Shown: in pieces, positions 27,197 to 36,353 of the stretch
How the letters are laid out: each line of letters begins with the position of its first letter
How positions within the stretch are numbered: the first letter of the stretch is position 1
Source: Pacificitalea sp040119125
GTDB taxonomy: Bacteria > Pseudomonadota > Alphaproteobacteria > Rhodobacterales > Rhodobacteraceae
Assembly: GCA_040119125.1 (NCBI GenBank)
Contig: JBEDTR010000017.1
Coordinates: 1-64,000, forward strand
Direction: 5' to 3'
Length of the DNA: 64,000 nt
Program-made: the position numbers and the translations under genes
The notes under the pieces: generated by a model
Seen by the model: the letters and a program-made list of their open reading frames with translations, nothing else
The model's database searches: none
What the model was told of the DNA's origin: nothing

Positions 27197-27780
27197 CAGC
27201 GCAGCCCGTCCTTGCCCTCGATTTCAGAGGATTTAAGCCCGCCGACGCGGGCATGGATGCGCGATCCGGTCGACATGACCAGCACCAGCAGCAATTCGTC
27301 CGCCTTGGGACCATCGGCCAGACCCACCTCCATCGCGTCGAAATGCGACCGCACATAAGAGGCGTTGGCATGGGTCAGCGGCACGTCGAGTCGGGTGCCG
27401 GGGCCGCCGATCTTCTTGGTCGACGGCACGATGGCGGCGGAGGCGGGCATCAGCTCGCGCATCGCGTAGCCGCCGGGCACATGCCACAGCGCGCCATGCT
27501 CCAACTCGCCATTCGTGCCGATGATCGCGCCCTTGCCGTAGCCTTCGATCGCGCCCGCATCGCCGCCCAGCGCATCGATGAGATCCTTTGCCATCTGCAC
27601 GCCCAAAGGCTTCAGATCATCCATGAAGGGCTCGATTTCCTCGTGATAGCGCCCGGCATAGGGGTTGGCGATGACGGACATCGCGGCGGCGCGGCGCAGC
27701 GGCACCTCCGGGGCGGGGCCGCCCTCGTGGAATGTGGTTTCGGTGATGATCGCGGATTTCCGCAGCACGATCTCAGGCAA
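27196..27780 (-). CDS. DUF1185 'amino acid synthesis' family protein, copy 1
   Basis: A paralogue of the downstream gene, with blocks VIANPYAGRY, IEGYGKGAIIG, SAAIVPSTKKIGGPG and SYVRSHFDAMEVG. I prefer the TTG at 27780 (LPEIVLRKSA): AGGAGG lies nine bases upstream and it gives a short eight-base overlap with the UPF0280 gene. The ATG at 27798 is the alternative, adding six residues. The conserved lysine in PSTKK/PSTKR and the conserved histidine in SHFD are candidate active-site residues (inference from the two copies). Confidence 0.83.
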   Translation of the reverse strand: MPEIVLRKSAIITETTFHEGGPAPEVPLRRAAAMSVIANPYAGRYHEEIEPFMDDLKPLGVQMAKDLIDALGGDAGAIEGYGKGAIIGTNGELEHGALWHVPGGYAMRELMPASAAIVPSTKKIGGPGTRLDVPLTHANASYVRSHFDAMEVGLADGPKADELLLVLVMSTGSRIHARVGGLKSSEIEGKDGLR

Positions 27781-28639
27781 GGGATAGCTCCTCCTCATGA
27801 ATTTCGCTCAACATGCGCCGTTCTCCGCCCAGCGCAAGACAGGCATCGACAATCAGCCCGGCGGCGCGCATGGCACGGGCCCGGTCCAAACCGGCGCTCA
27901 GGGCGCGGTTGATCTCCGCCGGGATCAGCGGCCCGACAGCCGTCGTGACCCGGCGCCCCCCCAGATCGCTATCAGGCGATAAGTCACAGGCAGGCGCGCG
28001 GGTGATGGCGGGATGGCCGGGCAGATCGACAGCATTGGCAATCAATGTCGCAGCGGCATCGGCATGGGCCGCGTCGCGCGCCAGCACCGTCACCGCGTCA
28101 GCGATACCCAGCGAATAGGACCGCCCGCGCCAGCCGGAGGTGGCAATACCGCCGATCCCGCTGCCATGGGCGATATGCGCCATACCGCCCGCGCGGGGCT
28201 GGGCGGGATCCTCGCAGATCGCAACATCGAAGCCCTGCCCGCGGTCCAGCCATAGCGCAATATCGCCGCCATTGTTCACATGCGCCCGCGTCAGCCCGTG
28301 GCCGGGGCATAGGGCGACCGTCAGCAGATGATCGGCGACCGCGCCCGCGACGGCCGCCATGGGCGTCACGAACTGCGGTGCAAACCGCTGCGTTGTGCGC
28401 ACCATCGCCTGAGCGATCCGGCCCGGGGGCATCGGCCCAGTCGTGGCCCGCAGACGCGGCAAATCCCGTGCCAGCGGCGTCAGCACATCGCGAAAAGCCG
28501 TAGCCACCCGGTGCTGCGCCGCGCGCACGGCGTGCTCCGCTCCAGCCGCAACAAAGATCGCGTCGATGGGACCGTGCAACAACCGCAGTCGCCGCCCGTC
28601 TTGGGAGCGCAGCGCGCGGGGGGCTTCGGCGCGGCTCAT
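27773..28639 (-). CDS. UPF0280 family protein (ApbE-related)
   Basis: A 288-residue member of UPF0280, distantly related to the flavin transferase ApbE. Visible blocks are LRLLHGPIDAIFVAAG near the N-terminus, the central MAAVAGAVADHLL, VNNGGDIALWL and GIGGIATSGWRGRSYSLGIADAVTVLA. Function unknown. Its ATG overlaps the stop of the upstream reductase gene (ATGA), and it overlaps DUF1185 copy 1 downstream, so it belongs to this operon. Such a protein could flavinylate or mature the reductase, but there is no direct evidence. Confidence 0.85.
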   Translation of the reverse strand: MSRAEAPRALRSQDGRRLRLLHGPIDAIFVAAGAEHAVRAAQHRVATAFRDVLTPLARDLPRLRATTGPMPPGRIAQAMVRTTQRFAPQFVTPMAAVAGAVADHLLTVALCPGHGLTRAHVNNGGDIALWLDRGQGFDVAICEDPAQPRAGGMAHIAHGSGIGGIATSGWRGRSYSLGIADAVTVLARDAAHADAAATLIANAVDLPGHPAITRAPACDLSPDSDLGGRRVTTAVGPLIPAEINRALSAGLDRARAMRAAGLIVDACLALGGERRMLSEIHEEELSLA

Positions 28640-30216
28640 TGCGCGCCTTTTGATCGGGGCGGGGTGCCGGCCTCAACGGGCCAAGGCGCGCGGCCCTGTC
28701 GGGCGACGGTGCGGCGGCCCGACAGGATATGGTCGGACTGTCGGCCCGGCATCCCCTTTAACGCCTCTGACAGCGGCACGACATAATCCATATGCCCGCC
28801 CAGCGCCGCGTAATCCGCCGCGGACATGGTAAACTCGATGGGCGCGACCAGCGCAGGCGTCGGCACATAGCCGAAGGCGTTGACCGGCATCTGCGTCACA
28901 TCGGCCATGAAGGTGATACCGCCGCCGGGCCACATCATCACCGGCGCGCCGCCGACCGTGACGCGGGTCAGCGCCGATTGCACCGACCGGGTCAGCCGCA
29001 CCGGGTTTTCGGTCACGCCAGAGCGCAGCGATCCGCCTGCCCCCGCCATGAACAGCACCGAGGTCAGGGCCGGTTCGCAATTCTCCTCGATCCGGGCCAC
29101 AGAGGGGCGCAGCCGTGCGGGCATATCCTGCTGCACGGGAACCAGATCGTCGTTCAGTTCATAATAGGCGGCGTTCTCCCCCGTGGTGGAGACCATGAGC
29201 AGCGTCATGCCGGGACGCGCGAATTTCGGGTTCCAATCGCCAAGGATCGCCAAGGGATCGGTCAGATCGGTGCCGCCCCAGCCCGTGCCGGGCTCCGCCA
29301 CTTGAAAATAGCGCCCCGGAGTGGAGCGGCGTCCGAGGATCTTGACGCCCGTAGGCTCCCAGCCGATGACCTTGCCTGCCTGATGTTCGGACATGACACC
29401 GGTGATGTGATCATCCACCACCACGACCTCATCCACGAGGCCCTGCCATTGCGCGGCAAACATACCGACGGTGGCGGAGCCGCAGCCGACGCGCATGCGT
29501 TCTTCCTGCTGACCGTTGACGACCGGCGCTTGTCCCGCCGCGATGGTCAGATCAGCGCCGCCGTCGATGGTGAGGTCGATCGCCGCGCCATTGCACAGCG
29601 CCAGCAGCGAGGCACAGGTGACGCGGCCTTCCTTCTTGGAGCCGCCGGTGAGGTGATGCACCCCGCCCAGCGACAGCATCTGACTGCCATATTCCGAGGT
29701 GGTGACATGGCCGATGGGTTCGCCATCCACGCGCACCGGGGCGCATTCCGGGCCCAGATGCCGGTCAGTGTCGATTTTCACCTTGGCGCCGCAATAGCTG
29801 AAGATGCCTTCGGTCACGATGGTGACCATATCCGCCCCGCGATATTCGGATGCGACGATGAATGGCGCGGGCTTATAATCGGGATAGGTGGTGCCGGCAC
29901 CGACGGCGGTGACGAAATGCTCCTCCCCCGTGATCAGATCACCATCCCATTCGCGGTCCAGAAATGGCACCAGATCGCCTTCACCGCCCGCGCTTTCGCG
30001 GTTTTCGATGATGGTCAGCGGGTCGAGCCGCACCAATTGCCCATTCTCATTGGCATAGCGGTCGCACGCGCCGGAGCGGCCTTCCGCGATGTAGCACATT
30101 ACCGGACAGGCATCGCAGCGTATCTTTTCGGCGCGCGCGCGCTCCGGCGCAGCTGTGGGAGCAGCGGCGGCGCTGGGCTGCCGTGGGGAGGTGGTGGGCG
30201 GGATGGTGTCGGTCAC
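28636..30216 (-). CDS. 6-hydroxynicotinate reductase-like iron-sulfur protein
   Basis: A 526-residue protein resembling the enzyme that reduces 6-hydroxynicotinate to the 1,4,5,6-tetrahydro-6-oxo compound in anaerobic nicotinate breakdown. The N-terminal cysteines C34-x2-C37-x3-C41-x9-C51 (RCDACPVMCYIAEGRSGACD) would hold an Fe-S cluster. The long C-terminal part includes GGVHHLTGGSKKEGRVT and GCGSATVGMFAAQW. The start is a GTG at 30216, with GGAG eight bases upstream. It heads the operon of UPF0280 and DUF1185 genes. Exact substrate is unproven; the name follows family resemblance. Confidence 0.78.
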   Translation of the reverse strand: MTDTIPPTTSPRQPSAAAAPTAAPERARAEKIRCDACPVMCYIAEGRSGACDRYANENGQLVRLDPLTIIENRESAGGEGDLVPFLDREWDGDLITGEEHFVTAVGAGTTYPDYKPAPFIVASEYRGADMVTIVTEGIFSYCGAKVKIDTDRHLGPECAPVRVDGEPIGHVTTSEYGSQMLSLGGVHHLTGGSKKEGRVTCASLLALCNGAAIDLTIDGGADLTIAAGQAPVVNGQQEERMRVGCGSATVGMFAAQWQGLVDEVVVVDDHITGVMSEHQAGKVIGWEPTGVKILGRRSTPGRYFQVAEPGTGWGGTDLTDPLAILGDWNPKFARPGMTLLMVSTTGENAAYYELNDDLVPVQQDMPARLRPSVARIEENCEPALTSVLFMAGAGGSLRSGVTENPVRLTRSVQSALTRVTVGGAPVMMWPGGGITFMADVTQMPVNAFGYVPTPALVAPIEFTMSAADYAALGGHMDYVVPLSEALKGMPGRQSDHILSGRRTVARQGRAPWPVEAGTPPRSKGAQ

Positions 30217-30289
30217 ATCAGATGCTCCGTTGGGCGCGGATAACGCACTGGCGCATCACAGGCGCGCAGGTCGTCTCCGCCCTTGCGGG

Positions 30290-30603
30290 TTTGTTTGTAT
30301 ACGAACGCATATAAGCCAGCGTCCTGTCAATCGTTTCGATCATTGTAGCAGGCCGCGATGCGCCAGAGGTGCTCAGAGATCAAAATTTGGGCACAGGCCG
30401 CGCCAGTGCGCTACACTTGTTAATGCGGCAACTGCGGATCGCTCCGGGCTTACTGCCTGCGAATTGTGCAATTCGGCAGGCTCATATCGTATGCACACAA
30501 ACAAAATGACACCAAACCGCCTTTTCGCACCTTGGCATCGCAAAGCGCATTGACAGAATTTCAGGCGACTCCCTAGGCTACGCATAAGACGTATGCACAC
30601 AAA
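30290..30603. promoter_or_regulatory. Divergent control region with three copies of a 14-bp operator-like motif
   Basis: The 464-base gap between the divergent reductase and hydroxylase operons holds three related sites: TTTGTTTGTATACG at 30290-30303, and CGTATGCACACAAA at 30488-30501 and 30590-30603 (the first is the reverse complement form, CGTATACAAACAAA). Site 1 lies 74 bases before the reductase start and site 3 lies 77 bases before the hydroxylase start. The GTATAC/GTATGCAC cores are like GntR- or IclR-type operators. No gene is seen in the gap. Confidence 0.6.
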
Positions 30604-30680
30604 TGATGTGCGCCTCTTAATAAACGTCGCCCGCCAACAGCCGCCATTCCTTGGGATGGCCCGCCGACAGGAGGTTCGCC

Positions 30681-31517
30681 ATGACCCTGCACCGTCCGCA
30701 GACGCTCGACGCCGCATTGGAACTTGCGGAGCGCGGCTTGCCGATACTTGCGGGGGGGACGGATCTCTATCCCGCCCTGCGCGACGGCCCGCCCCCCGAA
30801 GCAATGCTGGACCTGACCAATGTGGCCGGGTTGCGCGGCATTGCGCTGGACGCAGGCAGCTGGCGGATCGGCGCGGCGACGACATGGACCGACATCATTC
30901 GTGCCGGCCTGCCACCGCAATTCGCGGGGCTGGTGGCTGCGGCGCGGGAGGTGGGATCCGTTCAGATCCAGAACACCGCCACTGTCGCGGGCAACCTGTG
31001 CAATGCCTCACCCGCCGCCGACGGTGTGCCGCCCCTGTTAACGCTGGATGCGGAGGTGGAGCTGGCGGGCCCCGACGGATTGCGGCGGCTGCCCTTGGCG
31101 CAGTTCGTCACCGGCGTGCGCCGCACCGCGCGGGATCCGGGGGAAATCGTGACAGCCCTGCACATCCCCGACCGCCCCGCGGCGCGCGCGTCCTTCGTCA
31201 AGCTCGGCGCGCGCAAATATCTGGTGATCTCGATCGCGATGACGGCTGTGCTGGTCGAAGCGGAGGACGGGATCGTCACGCGCGCGGCAGTGGCTGTGGG
31301 CGCATGCTCGCCCGTGGCGCAGCGGCTGACCGGGCTGGAACGCGCGCTGACCGGCGCGCGGATTGCCGATGTGCCGGACCTATGCGCCGATACGGCACTG
31401 CCGGAACTGACGCCTATCGACGATATCCGCGCCAGCGCCGACTATCGCATCACTGCGCCGCGCATCCTGATCGCGCGGGCGCTGATGCAGGCCCTTTCCA
31501 CCCCGGACGCGGAGTAG
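30681..31517 (+). CDS. Molybdenum hydroxylase FAD subunit (xanthine dehydrogenase family, subunit M)
   Basis: A 278-residue FAD-binding subunit (CoxM/NdhF type). The FAD site motifs are PILAGGTDLYPALRDG near residue 25 and the TVAGNLCNASPAADGVPPLL block near residue 108. ATG at 30681 follows GACAGGAGG; upstream in-frame starts are not supported. It delivers electrons from the molybdenum/iron-sulfur subunit encoded four bases downstream. A hydroxylase of this family would introduce an oxygen from water next to a ring nitrogen, for example nicotinate to 6-hydroxynicotinate. Confidence 0.9.
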   Translation: MTLHRPQTLDAALELAERGLPILAGGTDLYPALRDGPPPEAMLDLTNVAGLRGIALDAGSWRIGAATTWTDIIRAGLPPQFAGLVAAAREVGSVQIQNTATVAGNLCNASPAADGVPPLLTLDAEVELAGPDGLRRLPLAQFVTGVRRTARDPGEIVTALHIPDRPAARASFVKLGARKYLVISIAMTAVLVEAEDGIVTRAAVAVGACSPVAQRLTGLERALTGARIADVPDLCADTALPELTPIDDIRASADYRITAPRILIARALMQALSTPDAE

Positions 31518-31521
31518 CCCC

Positions 31522-34257
31522 ATGTCGCTCGACCTTGCCCATCCGCAGATCACCCTGACGCTTAACGGCGAAACGCTCGCCCTGCCTGCCCGCGCCACCG
31601 ACCGTCTGTCTGAGGTGCTGCGTGACCGCGCGGGCGCAAAAGACGTCAAGATCGGCTGCAATGCCGGGGATTGCGGCGCCTGCACCGTGCTGCTCGACGG
31701 GGCGCCGGTCTGTGCCTGCATCACCGCCGCCGGTCAGGCCGAAGGCCGCCGGGTCGAGACGCTGAGCGGGCTGGTGGCCCAAGATCCGCTGGCGCAGGGG
31801 TTGGCGCAGTCGTTTCAGGCCCGCCAAGCGGCACAATGCGGGATCTGCACGCCCGGCATGATGGTGTCGGCGGTGGCGCTGCTGCGCCAAGGCCCGCCAC
31901 AGTCCGAGGCCGAGGTCGCGGATGCGTTAGGCGGCGTGCTGTGCCGCTGCACCGGCTATCGCAAGATCATCGACGCCGTGTTGGACGCAGGCGCGGATCT
32001 GCCCAGCCCCGCCGCCGGTGGTGTCGGCACGGCAATGCCCCGGCTCGATGGCTGGGCGAAAGTATCGGGCACGGAGCAATTCGCCGACGATGTCGCGCCC
32101 ACGAACGCGCTTTATGCCCGCGTGATCCGCTCACCCCATCATCGCGCCCGGTTCCAGTTTGGCGATCTTGAGAAGTTCCGCACTGACAATGCCTTGGCGC
32201 TGGTGCTGACGGCTGCGGATATCCCCGGCGAGAACAGCTTTGGCGTCATTCCGGGCTTTATCGACCAGCCGGTAATGGCCGAGGGCGAGGCGCGGTTTCG
32301 CGGAGAGCCGGTCGCCTGCGTCGTGGGCGATCCCGCCGCGCTGGAGGCCATGGCCGCTTTCCCGGTGACATGGGAGGAACTGACCCCGGTGCTGGAGAGC
32401 GCCGAGGCACGCGGCGGCGATCTGCTGCATGCGGGCCGGGCCGAAAACATCATGACCCGTGGCTGGGTCAATCGCGGCGATACCGATGCTGCATTGGCGC
32501 AGGCCGCGCATGTTGTCGAAGGCGACTTTTCGACCGGCTTCATCGAACACGGCTATATCGAGCCGGAGGCCAGCGTGGCGCGCCGCGTGGGTGACCGGAT
32601 CGAGGTTCATTGCTGCACGCAAGCGCCTTACATGAATCGCGAGGCGCTGGCCCGGATCATGGGGCTGTCCGAAGATGCGGTGCGCATCATTCCCACCGCA
32701 GTGGGCGGCGGCTTCGGATCGAAGCTCGACCTGACGACGCAGCCCTTCACCGCGCTGGCCGCATGGCGGTTGGGGGTGCCGGTGCGGCTGGCCCTGACGC
32801 GGGTTGAATCGATCAGTTCATCGACCAAACGGCATCCCTCGGCCATTCATATGCGCATCGCCGCCGATGCCGATGGCCGGATTATGGCCGCCGATTTCAA
32901 GGGCGACTTCAACACCGGCGCCTATTCCAGTTGGGGCCCGACTGTGGCGAACCGGGTGCCGATCCATGCCTCAGGCCCCTACCGCACCCCGAATTATCGC
33001 GCCGAAAGCTTCGGCCTCCATACCAACTGCGCGCCATCAGGTGCATTTCGCGGCTTTGGCGTGCCGCAATCGGCGGTGGCGCAGGAGCAGCTTTACGACG
33101 AGATGGCGCTGAAGCTGGGCATGGACCGGCTGCGCTTCCGCCGGATGAACTGCCTCACGAATGGCGATCCCACGGTGACCGGACAAGTGTTCGAGCGCGG
33201 CATGGGGATTGATGCCTGTTTTGACGCGCTGATCCCGGCATGGGAACGCGCGCAGGCCGAGGTCACCGCCTATAACGTCACCGCGCGGGCGCAGGGCCTG
33301 CGGACCCGGCGCGGCATCGGCGTGGCGGGCGGCTGGTATGGCTGTGGCAACACATCCATGTCGAACCCGTCGACCATCCGCGCAGGGGTGACGGCTGCGG
33401 GCGAGATCCGGCTGCATCAAGGCGCGGTCGACATCGGACAGGGCTCGAACACCGTCATCACCCAAATTTTTGCCTCCGCGCTGGGGGTTGCGCCCGATGC
33501 GATCACGATCATCGGCCCCGATACGGATGTGACGCCAGATGCGGGTAAGACCTCGGCCAGTCGTCAGACCTTCATCACCGGAAATGCCGCGCGGCTGTGT
33601 GGCGAGGCGCTGCGCGCGCAGATCCTGCGGTTGGGCAATGTGTCGGAGACGGCTGTGATCGCGATCACGCCTGACGGGCTGACGCTCAGCGATGGGGCGG
33701 AGCCGCGCGCGATCACCCTGCCCGCACCGCAGGGCGACTATGCTCTGGAAGCGGTGGAAAGCTACGATCCCCCCACGACCCCGCTGGACGAAAACGGTCA
33801 GGGCGACCCCTATGCCGTGTTCGGCACCACCGCGCAGATGTGCGAATTGGAGGTCGATCTGGACCTTGGCACCGTCAAGCTGCTGAAGATCACCGCCGCC
33901 CATGATCTGGGCCGGGCGATCAACCCGCTGCTGGTCGAAGGACAGGTGGAGGGCGGCGTGGCCCAAGGCATCGGGCTGGCCCTGATGGAGGAATTCCTGC
34001 CGGGCCGCACCGAGAACCTGCATGACTACCTGATCCCGACGATCGGCGACGTGCCGCCGGTCGAAACCCTGATCATTGAGAGCGGCGATATGCACGGCCC
34101 CTATGGCGCCAAGGGGCTGGGCGAGCATTGCCTGATCCCGACCGCGCCTGCCGTGCTGAACGCGATTGCCGATGCCACCGGCATCCGCATCCGCCACCTG
34201 CCCGCCACCCCGGACCGTATCCGAACCGCCCTCGCTACCGCCGAAAGAAACGCATGA
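31522..34257 (+). CDS. Molybdenum hydroxylase, fused [2Fe-2S] and molybdopterin subunit
   Basis: A 911-residue fusion of the small iron-sulfur and large molybdopterin subunits. Residues 1 to about 160 carry two [2Fe-2S] sites: C46, C51, C54 and C64/66 (GCNAGDCGACTVLLDG), then QCGICTPGMM and LCRCTGY. The rest is the molybdenum domain, with GGGFGSKLD and the C-terminal GAKGLGEH, whose glutamate is the catalytic base in the family. With the FAD subunit this completes an aldehyde oxidase/xanthine dehydrogenase-type hydroxylase. Substrate is inferred as an N-heterocycle from the neighbours. Confidence 0.9.
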   Translation: MSLDLAHPQITLTLNGETLALPARATDRLSEVLRDRAGAKDVKIGCNAGDCGACTVLLDGAPVCACITAAGQAEGRRVETLSGLVAQDPLAQGLAQSFQARQAAQCGICTPGMMVSAVALLRQGPPQSEAEVADALGGVLCRCTGYRKIIDAVLDAGADLPSPAAGGVGTAMPRLDGWAKVSGTEQFADDVAPTNALYARVIRSPHHRARFQFGDLEKFRTDNALALVLTAADIPGENSFGVIPGFIDQPVMAEGEARFRGEPVACVVGDPAALEAMAAFPVTWEELTPVLESAEARGGDLLHAGRAENIMTRGWVNRGDTDAALAQAAHVVEGDFSTGFIEHGYIEPEASVARRVGDRIEVHCCTQAPYMNREALARIMGLSEDAVRIIPTAVGGGFGSKLDLTTQPFTALAAWRLGVPVRLALTRVESISSSTKRHPSAIHMRIAADADGRIMAADFKGDFNTGAYSSWGPTVANRVPIHASGPYRTPNYRAESFGLHTNCAPSGAFRGFGVPQSAVAQEQLYDEMALKLGMDRLRFRRMNCLTNGDPTVTGQVFERGMGIDACFDALIPAWERAQAEVTAYNVTARAQGLRTRRGIGVAGGWYGCGNTSMSNPSTIRAGVTAAGEIRLHQGAVDIGQGSNTVITQIFASALGVAPDAITIIGPDTDVTPDAGKTSASRQTFITGNAARLCGEALRAQILRLGNVSETAVIAITPDGLTLSDGAEPRAITLPAPQGDYALEAVESYDPPTTPLDENGQGDPYAVFGTTAQMCELEVDLDLGTVKLLKITAAHDLGRAINPLLVEGQVEGGVAQGIGLALMEEFLPGRTENLHDYLIPTIGDVPPVETLIIESGDMHGPYGAKGLGEHCLIPTAPAVLNAIADATGIRIRHLPATPDRIRTALATAERNA

Positions 34258-36353
34258 ATATCGAGACGCAAGTGACTGTAGACGCTATCAAAGATACAAA
34301 GTCTGGCGCAGGTATCGTGGCCGGTGTCGATGTCGGCGGCACCTTCACCGATCTCGTGTTCTATGACGCGCCAAAGGGCGAAGTGCGGCTGGCCAAAGTG
34401 CCCACGACGCTGGACAATCAGGCCATCGGTGTGGTCGCCACGCTGGACGCGGCCGATGTCGATATCGCCGCGCTGGACCTGATCGTGCATGGCACCACCA
34501 CCACCACCAACGCGGTGCTGGAACGCAGGCTGTGCAAGACCGGGCTGATCACCACCATGGGCTTCCGCGACGTGCTGGAACTGGGCCGCCGCACCCGCCC
34601 GCAGGCCTATGGGATGAAAGGCGATTTCAAGCCGCTGATCCCCCGCGACCTGCGCCGCGAGGTGCCGCAGCGGATGGATTATACCGGCGCCGTGCTGACC
34701 GATCTGGACGAGGACGCCCTGCGCGAGGAGTTGCGCGCACTGGTGGCGGAGGGCTGCGAAGCACTGGTGATCCATTTCCTGCACGCCTATGCCAACCCGG
34801 CGCATGAGCTGCGCGCGGCGGAAATCGCCGCCGAGATCTGGCCTAACGGCAATATCACCATGGGCCATGCCCTTCTGTCGGAAAGTCGCGAGTTCGAGCG
34901 CGGGGTGACAGCGGCGGTCAATGCCTCGGTCCAGCCGCTGCTGCGGCGCTATGTCGAACGGCTGGCCGATACGCTGGCGGCGCGCGGCTATCGCCATGAC
35001 GTGCTGGTGATGAACGGCAATGGCGGCATGGTCTCGGCCCGGATCGTGGCGCGCGAGGCGGCCAAGACGGTGATGAGCGGCCCGGCGTCCGGCGTGATGG
35101 CCGCCGCCTATACCGGGCGCCGCGCGGGCATTCCCGACCTGCTGACCTATGACATGGGCGGCACCTCCACCGATGTGGCGATGATCCGGGGCGCGGAGCC
35201 TGCCGTCAGCCATGAGATCGAGGTCGAATATGCGATGCCGATCCATGTGCCGATGGTCGATGTGCGCACCGTGGGCGCAGGCGGCGGCTCCATTGCGCGG
35301 GTAACGGCGGCGGGGTTGTTGCAGGTGGGCCCCGAAAGCGCGGGCTCCACCCCCGGCCCCATTTGCTATGGGCGCGGCGGCACGGAGCCCACGATCTCAG
35401 ACGCCAATCTGCTGTTGGGGCGGATGAACCCCGACAAGCTCAACGCGCAGTCGTCGCCTGTGTCGATGGACATGATCCGCGGGGCCTTCGCGGATAAACT
35501 GGGCGGGCCGCTGGGGCTGGACCCGGTGCAGGCGGCGGCGGCGGTGCTGCGGCTGGGCACGGCGCGCATGGCCGATGCGGTGCGCATGGTGTCGATCTCG
35601 CTGGGCGAAGACCCGCGTGATTTCGCGCTGTTTGCCTTTGGCGGCGCGGGGCCGCTACATGCCTCGGCCATCGCGCGGGAATTGGGCGTGCCGCGGGTGC
35701 TGGTCCCGGCGCGCCCCGGCATTACCAATGCGCTGGGATGTGTGGTGGCCGATCTGCGCCATGACTTCGTCCAGACCGTGAACCGCCCGCTCGATCAGGC
35801 CGATATGGAGGAGGTCCACGCGATCTTTGCCCGCCAGATCGACGAAGGCACCGCGGCCATTCAGGCCGAAGCGGTGGAGGTCGAGGAAATCCGCGTGATC
35901 TGCAATGTCGAGATGCAGTTCATCGGGCAAACCCACCTGCTGCGCGTCGATCTGCCGGGGCCGACCCCCAGCCGCGAGGCGCTGCAACAGGCGTTCGAGG
36001 CCGCGTATTTCAAACGGTTTCAGGTCAACCTGCCGGAAATTCGGCCCGCACTGGTAAACGTCAACACCTCGGTCATCGGACGCCGGGCCGAGATTGATCT
36101 GGCCAAGCTGATCGATGCCGAGGGGCGCAAACCGACGTCGGCCGAGGCACAAACCGGCACGCGTCAGGTGCATTTCGACGGCTGGGTCGAAACACCGATC
36201 TACTGGCGCGATCACCTGCCGCTTGACGCGCCACTCACCGGCCCCGCGATCATCGAGCAGATGGATACGACCATCGTGCTGGAGCCGGGCGACCGCGCCG
36301 ATCAGGACCGGGACGGCAATATCATCATCACGCTGGGGAGCACCGCCGCATGA
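34254..36353 (+). CDS. Hydantoinase/oxoprolinase subunit A (HyuA)
   Basis: A 699-residue ASKHA-fold protein. ATP-dependent lactam hydrolases (5-oxoprolinase, N-methylhydantoinase) consist of this subunit and HyuB. The first nucleotide motif GVDVGGTFTDLVFYD is at about residue 20, the second DMGGTSTDVAM near residue 300, and FGGAGPLHA near residue 465. ATG at 34254 overlaps the hydroxylase stop (ATGA); the longer frame upstream is an artefact. In this cluster the target is plausibly the cyclic amide made by the hydroxylase and reductase. Confidence 0.9.
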   Translation: MNIETQVTVDAIKDTKSGAGIVAGVDVGGTFTDLVFYDAPKGEVRLAKVPTTLDNQAIGVVATLDAADVDIAALDLIVHGTTTTTNAVLERRLCKTGLITTMGFRDVLELGRRTRPQAYGMKGDFKPLIPRDLRREVPQRMDYTGAVLTDLDEDALREELRALVAEGCEALVIHFLHAYANPAHELRAAEIAAEIWPNGNITMGHALLSESREFERGVTAAVNASVQPLLRRYVERLADTLAARGYRHDVLVMNGNGGMVSARIVAREAAKTVMSGPASGVMAAAYTGRRAGIPDLLTYDMGGTSTDVAMIRGAEPAVSHEIEVEYAMPIHVPMVDVRTVGAGGGSIARVTAAGLLQVGPESAGSTPGPICYGRGGTEPTISDANLLLGRMNPDKLNAQSSPVSMDMIRGAFADKLGGPLGLDPVQAAAAVLRLGTARMADAVRMVSISLGEDPRDFALFAFGGAGPLHASAIARELGVPRVLVPARPGITNALGCVVADLRHDFVQTVNRPLDQADMEEVHAIFARQIDEGTAAIQAEAVEVEEIRVICNVEMQFIGQTHLLRVDLPGPTPSREALQQAFEAAYFKRFQVNLPEIRPALVNVNTSVIGRRAEIDLAKLIDAEGRKPTSAEAQTGTRQVHFDGWVETPIYWRDHLPLDAPLTGPAIIEQMDTTIVLEPGDRADQDRDGNIIITLGSTAA

